Origin: DATIYF01 sp035517775
Lineage (GTDB): Bacteria > Acidobacteriota > Terriglobia > Terriglobales > Acidobacteriaceae
NCBI GenBank assembly: GCA_035517775.1
Contig: DATIYF010000008.1
Coordinates: forward strand, 1-14,609
Direction of reading: 5' to 3'
DNA: 14,609 bases
Positions 5,959-12,434 of this stretch are shown piece by piece. The position numbers were made by a program, and so were the translations under genes. The notes beneath the pieces were generated by a model. That model was not told where the DNA came from. It saw only the letters and a program-made list of their open reading frames with translations, and did no database searches. Position 1 is the stretch's first letter, and the number at the start of each line of letters is the position of its first letter.

Positions 5959-6930
5959 ATGAACCACGTTCTCTCCCTCATCGCCCAGCACGGCTATCTT
6001 CTCATCTTCGCAATTATCTTCGCCGAGGCAATCGGCCTGCCGGCGCCGGCAGCTTTGGCCCTGGTGGCTGGCGGCGCAGCCGCTTCAGCCAGGACCTTGA
6101 GCGCTCCCGTGGTACTGGCTCTGGCGCTCACCGCCATGATGATGGGCGATTCCTTGCTTTTCGTGCTGGGCCGCCAGATGGGCTGGGCGCTTCTCGGCTT
6201 TCTCTGCCGCGTTTCCGTAAACCCGGAGTCCTGCATCCTGACCTCGGCCGAATCTTTCTACAAGCGCGGCAAGGCCACCCTGGTAGTCGCCAAGTTCATT
6301 CCCGGCCTCAACAGCATGGCCCCGCCTCTGGCCGGCAGCATGAAAATGCGGCTGGGGCAATTCTGGCGGCTCGATTTCGCCGGCGCCGCGCTTTACATTG
6401 GCGCTTATTTCAGCCTGGGTTATATATTCCGCGGTTTTCTCAGCGCCATGACCCGCGGAATTCAAGAGACCAGCCGCCTGTTCATGGAATTTCTGCTGCT
6501 CGCCGTCGTGGTGTACGTCGCCTACAAGGTCTGGAACTTTCGGCGCAACAAAGATTATCGCTCCGTGCCCCGCGTGCCGGTCGAAGAACTGGCGGAGCGG
6601 CTGAACTCTGCCGACAAAGAGAAGATTCTCATCCTGGACGTGCGCAGCCACGGCTATTACGATTCCGGCGCGCAGCGGATTCAGGGCTCCATCCGGCTGG
6701 AGCCGAATCATCTTTCCGCCGAACTCGGCAGCCTGGCACGCGACAAAGACATCTACCTCTACTGCACTTGAGCGCGCGAGGCGACCAGCGCCCGGGTGGC
6801 GCGGATGCTCAGAGAACAAGGATTTCATGCTTTTGTGATCCAGGGCGGCCTGGCTGCCTGGCGCAAAGCGGCGCAACCGCTCGAGCCGGTGCCCAGCGAC
6901 GACCTGCTAAGGTTGCCGACTTTTTCCTAG
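5959..6930 (+). CDS. DedA membrane protein fused to a rhodanese domain; candidate selenoprotein with in-frame TGA (codon 271)
   Basis: Residues 1-195 form a DedA/SNARE-associated membrane domain with hydrophobic segments near 12-45, 50-75, 136-162 and 174-192. Glu23 and Asp64 are plausible membrane acidic residues, and the family signature reads KFIPGLNSMAPPLAG (112-126), with Asn118 where the canonical motif has Arg. DedA proteins are thought to move lipids or couple to the proton gradient. Residues about 204-323 form a rhodanese domain: LILDVRS (224-230), IYLYC with the likely persulfide Cys269, then Thr270 and TGA at codon 271, then AREATSARVARML, a GGLAAW motif at 296-301, and a PLEPVP tail ending at TAG 6928-6930. 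A conventional reading stops at 6771 with 270 residues and cuts the domain in half. The 52 intact, rhodanese-like codons after TGA point to readthrough, most likely as selenocysteine in a Cys-x-Sec loop. A fresh nonsense mutation or a base error (TGC or TGT to TGA) is the alternative. Confidence 0.8.
6769..6771 (+). other. In-frame TGA, candidate selenocysteine codon
   Basis: This TGA lies two codons after the likely catalytic cysteine of the rhodanese domain. The same frame continues with rhodanese-like sequence to 6930. I recall Cys-Thr-Cys-x-Arg-Glu-Ala-Thr in related DedA-rhodanese fusions, which would put TGA in place of a cysteine codon; this is from memory and unverified. Confidence 0.6.
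6780..6809 (+). promoter_or_regulatory. bSECIS-like hairpin downstream of the TGA
   Basis: GCGCC at 6788-6792 pairs with GGCGC at 6798-6802 around the five-base loop CGGGU (6793-6797). The stem extends outward past a bulged A (6787) with CC/GG (6785-6786 with 6803-6804), an A/A mismatch, then GGCG with UGCU (6780-6783 with 6806-6809; two G-U pairs). There are 21 bases between the TGA and the apical loop, the loop is five long, and its second base is G. These values fit the published bacterial SECIS ranges as I know them. A competing fold exists (CGCGC 6773-6777 with GCGCG 6799-6803), so the structure is supportive, not decisive. Confidence 0.45.
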
Positions 6931-6960
6931 AGGCTCGCAAGGCGTAAAACGGGATAGCCG

Positions 6961-6979
6961 GCGGCCTGAATTCAGCCGC
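6961..6979. terminator. Palindrome after the DedA-rhodanese gene, possible terminator
   Basis: GCGG (6961-6964) and CCGC (6976-6979) flank the perfect palindrome CTGAATTCAG (6966-6975), with one extra C at 6965. The 3' side is followed within a few bases by a short GATTTT. It could be a weak intrinsic terminator separating this gene from the CYTH gene, but the T tract is short. Confidence 0.35.
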
Positions 6980-7001
6980 TTCCCAGATTTTCGATTGGCC
7001 C

Positions 7002-7595
7002 ATGTCTTCCTCGCCCATGTCTTCCTCGAAAGAGATCGAGATCAAATTCCGCATCGGCGAATTGCGCGAGCTTCAGGCCAGGCTGCGCGATGCCGGGTTC
7101 CGCCAGATCACGCCGCCTACGCACGAAATCAACACCCTATACGACCTGCCTGGCCAGCCTTTGCGCAAACGTGGCGCGCTGCTTCGCCTGCGCAAGTATG
7201 GAAACACATGGCTCTTGACTCACAAGGCGAAAGGCAAGAGCGGGCGCCACAAGACGCGTACCGAAACCCAAACCAGGGTCGAAGACGGAAAAAAGATGGA
7301 AAGCATTCTTCTGGCCCTGGGCTACCGGCCTTCGTTTCGCTACGAGAAATTCCGCGCCGAGTGGAGTGACCGGCACGGCCACGTCGTGATTGACCAGACC
7401 CCGATCGGCAACTTCGGCGAGATCGAAGGCCCATCCCGCTGGATTGATCAGACCGCCAGGAAACTGGCCCTCGGGCCCACCGACTACATTACTGAGACTT
7501 ACGCCGGATTGTTCTTCGCCTGGAAGAAACGCACCCGCAGCCGCGCCAGGGAAATGACCTTCCGCGCGCTGCGGGGCGCAAATGCAAAGTTTTGA
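7002..7595 (+). CDS. CYTH-domain (triphosphate tunnel) protein, class IV adenylate cyclase-like
   Basis: This 197-residue protein has the defining CYTH signature ExExK (Glu11, Glu13, Lys15 in KEIEIKF). Alternating charged strands that line a triphosphate tunnel follow: LRLRKYG (61-67), LLTHKAKG (71-78), FRYEKFRAEW (112-121) and FGEIEGP (138-144). Members hydrolyse or cyclise triphosphate substrates: CyaB-type adenylate cyclases, thiamine triphosphatases and inorganic triphosphatases. Sequence alone does not choose among these, but the ITPPTHEINTLYD stretch is like the CyaB-type branch. The start is ambiguous: ATG at 7002 and ATG at 7017 lie in a 15-base tandem duplication, and the second gives a protein starting five residues before Lys-Glu-Ile-Glu. 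No Shine-Dalgarno sequence is seen for either. The C-terminal tail is basic. It converges on the bacilliredoxin gene with a nine-base gap. Confidence 0.88.
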   Translation: MSSSPMSSSKEIEIKFRIGELRELQARLRDAGFRQITPPTHEINTLYDLPGQPLRKRGALLRLRKYGNTWLLTHKAKGKSGRHKTRTETQTRVEDGKKMESILLALGYRPSFRYEKFRAEWSDRHGHVVIDQTPIGNFGEIEGPSRWIDQTARKLALGPTDYITETYAGLFFAWKKRTRSRAREMTFRALRGANAKF

Positions 7596-7604
7596 GCTGA
7601 GATC

Positions 7605-8036
7605 CTAGGCCTCGGCTGGCTCAGCGCAATATTCATCGAACACCCGCTTGAGTTCGGTGGCAATATCGGCCGCCTCGCGGTGCTCGATGTCGCTGCGCTG
7701 CATCATGTGCACCAGTTTGCCGTCGCGCAGCAGGGCAATCGAGGGAGAAGAGGCCGGGTATCCCGTGAAGTAGCTGCGGGCGCGCTCGGTCGCTTCCGGG
7801 TCCTGCCCGGCAAAAACGCTGAAAACCCGGTCCGGCCGGCTGGAATGCTGTAAGGCAGCGCGCACCGCAGGACGCATCCGCCCCGCCGCACAGCCGCAGA
7901 TAGAATTCACGATCACCATGGTTGGGCCGGCCGGCTGCATCAAGGCTTCATCCACCGCGCCGGCTGTACGAAGTTCTTCCACCCCTAGGCGGGTCAATTC
8001 CTCCCGCATGGGCACCACCAGAATCTCCGGGTACAT
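7605..8036 (-). CDS. Bacilliredoxin (BrxA/BrxB, YphP/YqiW family)
   Basis: This 143-residue thioredoxin-fold protein has the family's Cys-Gly-Cys active site in NSICGCAAGRMRPA. It opens with MYPEILVVPMREELTRLGVEEL and contains FAGQDPEATERAR and SSPSIALLRDGKLVHMMQR, all typical of the BrxA/BrxB (DUF1094) group. In Firmicutes these remove bacillithiol from S-thiolated proteins. Acidobacteria-like organisms also carry them, and whether bacillithiol is the partner here is not shown. The frame reaches upstream to 8165, but the ATG at 8036 is chosen because a very strong GGAGGAGGAG precedes it and homologues begin with MYPE. No TGA or other odd codon lies at its CxC motif. It diverges from murB, and its neighbour across the CYTH gene is the rhodanese fusion, also a thiol/sulfane-sulfur protein. 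Confidence 0.92.
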   Translation of the reverse strand: MYPEILVVPMREELTRLGVEELRTAGAVDEALMQPAGPTMVIVNSICGCAAGRMRPAVRAALQHSSRPDRVFSVFAGQDPEATERARSYFTGYPASSPSIALLRDGKLVHMMQRSDIEHREAADIATELKRVFDEYCAEPAEA

Positions 8037-8038
8037 TA

Positions 8039-8048
8039 CTCCTCCTCC
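8039..8048 (-). promoter_or_regulatory. Strong Shine-Dalgarno for the bacilliredoxin gene
   Basis: On the minus strand this is GGAGGAGGAG followed by TA and the ATG at 8036-8034. It is one of the two strongest ribosome binding sites in the window and fixes the start against the longer upstream frame. Confidence 0.75.
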
Positions 8049-8091
8049 AAAAGTCGAACATTCTAATACAAACGCTGCAGCTTTTGCCCCA

Positions 8092-8122
8092 CTGATTTCC
8101 CCAGCTGCTGATTTCCCCAGCT
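8092..8122. repeat. 16-base tandem duplication in the brx-murB divergent region
   Basis: CTGATTTCCCCAGCT occurs at 8092-8106 and again, identically, at 8108-8122, a direct repeat with a 16-base period. It lies between the two divergent genes, upstream of the bacilliredoxin ribosome binding site. It may be a slippage duplication or a pair of protein-binding sites. The rest of the gap to murB holds no clear -35/-10 pair, though TATATT at 8249-8254 could be a -10 for murB. Confidence 0.6.
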
Positions 8123-8266
8123 TGGATGCGCGAACTTGCGTGCTCGCGCACAACGCTCCCCTCAAATCTCTAACAGAAAGCTGTGAACCAGGAACTGGCG
8201 GCTGGATCAGAGAGGACGCCCAGGCGGCAGAAGCTTCGCCGATTCCATTATATTGATGCCATCTCC

Positions 8267-9310
8267 ATGCTCATTCGCGAAAATGTCGCGCTCGCGCCCC
8301 TGACCACGCTCCAGGTCGGCGGACCTGCCCGCTATTTTGCCGAGGCCACCACGCTCGCCGAAGTTGAGCTGGCAGTCGGCCGCGCCCACGCCGCCGCCTG
8401 GCCTCTGTTCGTGCTCGGCGGCGGCAGCAATCTTCTGGTCTCTGATAATGGCTGGCCCGGGCTGGTTTTGAAAATCGGCATTCGCGGGATCGAAGAACGC
8501 CACGAACAGGGCAAGGCAATCTTCGAGGTTGGCGCCGGTGAACCATGGGATGGCTTCGTCGCCCGTGCCGTCGCCCTGAACTGCGCAGGAATCGAGTGCC
8601 TGAGCGGGATTCCCGGCAGCGTGGGCGCCACGCCAGTGCAGAACGTCGGCGCTTATGGCCAGGAAGTCGCCGAGACCATCGAGTCGGTTCTCACCTTTGA
8701 CCTGAAACAGGGCCAACTCCGCGAACTGTGTAACGAAGCCTGTGGGTTCCACTATCGCAGCAGCATCTTCAATACCAGCGAACGGGGGCGCTTCATCATT
8801 TTGCGCGTGGCCTATGCCTTGCATCCCGGCGGACCGCCCAAAATTGAGTATGCAGACCTCAAGCGGCATTTTGTGGGGAGCGCCGCGCCGACGCTGGCCG
8901 AGACTCGAGATGCAGTTCTTCGTATTCGTGCCGGCAAGGGCATGCTCATCGCTGCCGGCGATCCGGAGTGCCGCAGCGCCGGCTCATTTTTCAAGAACCC
9001 GGTGCTCTCTGCCGGGCAATATGAAGCGCTGACCAGGCGGGCCCAGGCGCGCGGCCTCGCCATCCCCAGCTATCCTGCGCTGCAGGCCCAGCACAAGATT
9101 TCCGCCGCCTGGCTGGTCGAGCACTCGGGATTCACAAAGGGCTTTGCCGCCGGTCACGTGGGAATTTCCCGCAAGCACGCCCTCGCCATCGTGAATCGCG
9201 GCCAGGCCACGGCCGCCGAGATCCTCGCTCTGAAAGAAGAGATTCAACTGCGAGTGCAAGAGGCCTGGGGGGTTCACCTCGAACCCGAGCCGGTGTTGGT
9301 GGGTTTTTGA
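8267..9310 (+). CDS. murB: UDP-N-acetylenolpyruvoylglucosamine reductase
   Basis: This 347-residue FAD enzyme reduces UDP-GlcNAc-enolpyruvate to UDP-MurNAc, the second committed step of peptidoglycan synthesis in the cytoplasm. The FAD-binding half contains TTLQVGGPA (13-21), LGGGSNLLVSD (50-60) and the IPGSVGATPVQNVGAYG motif (115-131). The catalytic side shows Arg164 in HYRSS, the proton-donor Ser240 in SAGSFFKNP, and the C-terminal LEPEPVLVG with its conserved Glu. The layout is that of the E. coli-like type I enzyme. An in-frame GTG at 8183 would add 28 residues (375 in all), but family proteins begin close to Met-Leu-Ile-Arg-Glu-Asn, so ATG 8267 is preferred. A TATATT at 8249-8254 just upstream would give a very short leader. 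It stands alone, divergent from the bacilliredoxin and away from other mur genes. Confidence 0.96.
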   Translation: MLIRENVALAPLTTLQVGGPARYFAEATTLAEVELAVGRAHAAAWPLFVLGGGSNLLVSDNGWPGLVLKIGIRGIEERHEQGKAIFEVGAGEPWDGFVARAVALNCAGIECLSGIPGSVGATPVQNVGAYGQEVAETIESVLTFDLKQGQLRELCNEACGFHYRSSIFNTSERGRFIILRVAYALHPGGPPKIEYADLKRHFVGSAAPTLAETRDAVLRIRAGKGMLIAAGDPECRSAGSFFKNPVLSAGQYEALTRRAQARGLAIPSYPALQAQHKISAAWLVEHSGFTKGFAAGHVGISRKHALAIVNRGQATAAEILALKEEIQLRVQEAWGVHLEPEPVLVGF

Positions 9311-9448
9311 GATTTCATTCGCCCGCCGAACTAACGCAACGACCCAAAATAAGACATTGGCGGCGGCGCCGCCCCGGTTCGCAAACCCTAACTGTTGTGT
9401 AGCCCCGTGCATGGGGAGGGCGAGCGATCCGGCCCTGGCGGCGGCCGC
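9311..9448. other. Convergent gap between murB and the uracil-DNA glycosylase, with GC palindromes
   Basis: This 138-base gap holds two perfect GC palindromes: GGCGGCGCCGCC at 9362-9373 and GGCGGCCGCC at 9440-9449, the latter touching the glycosylase stop codon. There is also a small CCCC-GGGG hairpin at 9403-9416 with a TGCA loop. None is followed by a proper T tract. As this is the meeting point of two converging genes, bidirectional termination is likely but not shown. No open reading frame of note is present. Confidence 0.45.
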
Positions 9449-10168
9449 CTAGCCTGCCCTATCGGCCATTCGTGCGGCTTCTTTAAAAATTTTCACGAAC
9501 ATGGCCCGTGTCAGCTTGCCCGTCTGCGTGTTCTGGTTCGAGGGATGGTAAGAGGCCAGTAACCTGTTACCATCCGGCATCCGGTAGCTCGCCCCATGCC
9601 GAAACACGTACTGGGCCCGGCTTTTCAACAGCCCCCGCTTTTGCAGCGATTTCAGGTAGGCCTCAAACCCGATTCGCCCCAAAGCCACGATCACCTTCAG
9701 CTCGCGCAATCCCGCAAGCTCGCGCTCCAGATACGGAGCGCAATTGGCCAGTTCCTGCGGCAGCGGCTTATTGTCCGGAGGCGCACAGCGCACCGCCGCC
9801 GTAATGTACAGATCCCGCAACTCCAGGCCATCGCCACGGTGCGTCGCATTCGGCTGATTCGAGAATCCTGTCTCGTACAACACGGGATACATAAACTTCC
9901 CGGAAGCATCGCCGGTGAACGGCCGCCCGGTGCGGTTCGAACCGTGGGCTCCCGGAGCCAGCCCGAGCACCAGAACTCGAGCATTCGGATCGCCAAAGCC
10001 CGGAACCGGCTTGCCCCAATATTCCCAATCGCGATAAGCGCGGCGCTTTTCCTGCGCCACTTTTTCCCGGTACGCCACCAGCCGGGGACAAAGCCTACAC
10101 GCGACGACTTCCGAATTCAGTTGAACCAACCATGTAGGCAGATTTTTGCGCATGGATTCCGGCCACAT
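9449..10168 (-). CDS. Family 5 uracil-DNA glycosylase with iron-sulfur cluster (UDGb type)
   Basis: This 239-residue DNA repair enzyme excises uracil and related deaminated bases. Four cysteines likely bind a 4Fe-4S cluster: Cys24 and Cys27 in ACRLCPRL, then Cys128 and Cys143. Motif A reads GLAPGAHGSNRTGRPFTGD (69-87), with Ala-His-Gly where family 4 enzymes have Gly-Glu-Gly-Pro, which marks family 5 (as in Thermus UDGb). Motif B, SYHPSNQNTQTGKLT, is at 206-220. Ile-Val-Ala-Leu-Gly (159-163) is the usual core strand. The ATG at 10168 has only a weak purine stretch upstream. A second ATG five codons in (10153) is equally possible and would begin at Met-Arg-Lys-Asn-Leu. The gene diverges from tig and converges on murB. 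Confidence 0.93.
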   Translation of the reverse strand: MWPESMRKNLPTWLVQLNSEVVACRLCPRLVAYREKVAQEKRRAYRDWEYWGKPVPGFGDPNARVLVLGLAPGAHGSNRTGRPFTGDASGKFMYPVLYETGFSNQPNATHRGDGLELRDLYITAAVRCAPPDNKPLPQELANCAPYLERELAGLRELKVIVALGRIGFEAYLKSLQKRGLLKSRAQYVFRHGASYRMPDGNRLLASYHPSNQNTQTGKLTRAMFVKIFKEAARMADRAG

Positions 10169-10335
10169 TCTAAAGCCTGCGCATGTCGGCCGGGCGAACG
10201 AGAGCTCGCGGGCTTGTGCTCTTCCCTTTTCTTAGAACGGTGCAATCTGAGATCAAATGTTCCTCTCTTGCAACCATGACCTTCGGCTAGCAACCAACGA
10301 GAGTAACTGCAGTCACTACCTCCCCGCTCGCCGGT

Positions 10336-10365
10336 TTGACGATGATCTCCTTCCCTCTTTACACT
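10336..10365 (+). promoter_or_regulatory. Candidate sigma-70-type promoter of the tig-clpPX cluster
   Basis: TTGACG (10336-10341) matches five of six bases of the -35 consensus. TACACT (10360-10365) matches four of six of the -10, with an 18-base spacer. Transcription would begin near 10372, which is where the preferred GTG start of tig lies. The remaining divergent gap upstream (10169-10335) shows no other clear promoter. Confidence 0.5.
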
Positions 10366-10371
10366 CAAATC

Positions 10372-11640
10372 GTGAGCCCCACAGAAGCCAGCGCCGCCAC
10401 CAAGCGGGAGATCGAAATTGAAGTCCCCGCCGAAGAAGTGAGCCGCGAAACCCAGACCCTGATCCAGAAATACCAGAAACTGGCGCGCATTCCTGGCTTC
10501 CGCCGCGGGCACGTGCCCGCCTCCGTCATCCGCCAGCGCTTTTCCCAGGACATTCAAAACGACGTGGTGGACGCCCTGGTTCCGCGCTACTTCCGCAAAG
10601 AGGCCGACAAGCTCGGCCTGATGCCGGTCTCGCAGCCGCGGGTCACCGATCTGCACGTGCACGAGGGCGAACCCCTGCGCTTCAAGGCCAGCTTCGAAAT
10701 TCTTCCCCAGGTCAAGGTCGGCGGCTACAAAGAGCTGCGCGCCGAAAAGCCGGAGATCACGGTTACGGAAGAAGAGATTGACCAGGCGCTCAAAAATCTG
10801 CAGGAGCAGCACGCCGCTTTCCATTCCATCGAGGGACGCACGCTCGCCGACGGCGACTTCGCTCAGGTCTCGCTCGACGGCCAGCCTCGCGATGGCGAAG
10901 GCAAGCCGGTGCATATGGATGACGTTCTGGTGGAAATGGCGGGCAACAACACCATGCCCGAGTTTACTGAGAACCTGCGCGGCGCCGCGGCCGGCGATGA
11001 GCGAACCTTCGACGTTACCTATCCCCAGGATTTTTCTGACCAGCGGCTGGCCGGCAAGGTGTTTTCCTATACCGTGCGCGTGCAGGCGCTCAAGCAGAAG
11101 AGCCTGCCCGAACTGAACGATCAGTTTGCCAAGGAGCTGGGCGAGTTCACCAGTCTGGACGATGTGCGCAAGCGCATCCGCCAAGGCATGGAGAGCGAGC
11201 GCAAGCACGAAGCCGAGCGCGCCGCCAAAGATAAGCTGGTGGCGGACCTGATTCAGCGCAATGACTTCGAAGTGCCTGAGGCCATGGTCGAACGCCAGAT
11301 TGATGTGCAGCTGGAGCGCGGCTTGCGCGCCCTGGTGGCCCAGGGCATGCGCCAGGAAGATTTGAAGAAAATGGATTTGCAGCGGCTGCGCGCCGGTCAG
11401 CGCGAGCGCGCCCTGCACGAGGTCAAGGCTTCGCTGCTGCTGGATAAAGTGGCGGAGGAGGAGAAAATCGAGGTCAGCGACGAGGACCTGGAGCGCGAGG
11501 TGGAAGGCCTGGCGCACCAGACCAAGCAGACCCCGGAGGCAGTCCGCGCTCGTTTGACACGGGATGGAGCGCTGGATAGAATCCGGTCAAGAATCCGCGC
11601 CGAAAAGACCCTCGATTTTTTGTATCAACAGTCCGCCTAA
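10372..11640 (+). CDS. tig: Trigger factor, ribosome-bound chaperone and prolyl isomerase
   Basis: This is a 422-residue trigger factor from the chosen start. It docks at the ribosome exit tunnel and shields nascent chains. The N-terminal ribosome-binding domain carries the signature GFRRGHVP (residues 42-49; usual GFRxGKxP), with His in place of the common Lys. A FKBP-like prolyl isomerase domain follows (roughly 145-235, with DGDFAQVSLDG and FDVTYPQDF). A long, highly charged helical C-terminal domain then makes the chaperone arms. The frame is open from TTG 10336, with ATG at 10342 (432 residues). GTG 10372 is preferred because the family N-terminus begins just before the first strand (KREIEIEVPAEEV), and the upstream codons overlap a likely promoter. 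No Shine-Dalgarno sequence is visible before either start. It heads the cluster tig-clpP-clpX-lon, an arrangement shared by many bacteria. Confidence 0.95.
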   Translation: MSPTEASAATKREIEIEVPAEEVSRETQTLIQKYQKLARIPGFRRGHVPASVIRQRFSQDIQNDVVDALVPRYFRKEADKLGLMPVSQPRVTDLHVHEGEPLRFKASFEILPQVKVGGYKELRAEKPEITVTEEEIDQALKNLQEQHAAFHSIEGRTLADGDFAQVSLDGQPRDGEGKPVHMDDVLVEMAGNNTMPEFTENLRGAAAGDERTFDVTYPQDFSDQRLAGKVFSYTVRVQALKQKSLPELNDQFAKELGEFTSLDDVRKRIRQGMESERKHEAERAAKDKLVADLIQRNDFEVPEAMVERQIDVQLERGLRALVAQGMRQEDLKKMDLQRLRAGQRERALHEVKASLLLDKVAEEEKIEVSDEDLEREVEGLAHQTKQTPEAVRARLTRDGALDRIRSRIRAEKTLDFLYQQSA

Positions 11641-11707
11641 AGCGGGCACTTTCAATCCCTCCCCATGCCAGAGAGCAGTCTGGGGCAGGAGTGTGCGGAA
11701 GGTGAAT

Positions 11708-12319
<612 letters not shown>

Positions 12320-12328
12320 TCGGGATTT

Positions 12329-12358
12329 CGCCGCGGGCCCGGCACGGCGCACGCGGCG
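12329..12358. other. GC hairpin between clpP and clpX
   Basis: CGCCGCG (12329-12335) can pair with CGCGGCG (12352-12358), a 7-bp stem ten bases after the clpP stop. There is no T tract, so it is more likely an mRNA processing or stability element, or chance in GC-rich DNA, than a terminator. The rest of the 115-base gap shows only the AGGAG before clpX. Confidence 0.35.
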
Positions 12359-12434
12359 GGAACGATCTCTCACGGCCGACTGGGCAGGGGTCGCTCAGGG
12401 GCAGAGGGACCGCGCTTGAGAGGAGTTAGGCCGA

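Noticed and set aside
6772..6930. Reading the post-TGA part of the DedA-rhodanese gene as a decayed pseudogene tail
   Set aside because: Not fully excluded. The 52 codons are intact, in frame and keep rhodanese signature residues, which is not expected of long decay. It is kept only as an alternative to Sec or a very recent mutation.
5865..6947. Plus-strand open frame of 360 codons overlapping the DedA-rhodanese gene
   Set aside because: It is a different frame over the same DNA. The product is Arg/Pro/Gly-rich without hydrophobic segments, while the DedA frame has membrane helices and family motifs.
8037..8165. N-terminal extension of the bacilliredoxin to 186 residues
   Set aside because: The family starts at MYPE, and a very strong ribosome binding site sits directly before that ATG. 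The extension has no homology-like features.
9311..9448. Small RNA gene or riboswitch in the murB-glycosylase gap
   Set aside because: Only short GC palindromes are present, with no T tract, promoter or recognisable RNA family pattern.
10117..11517. Long minus-strand open frame (466 codons) opposite tig
   Set aside because: It lies across trigger factor and the start of the glycosylase gene, has no family motif, and is explained by the codon bias of tig.
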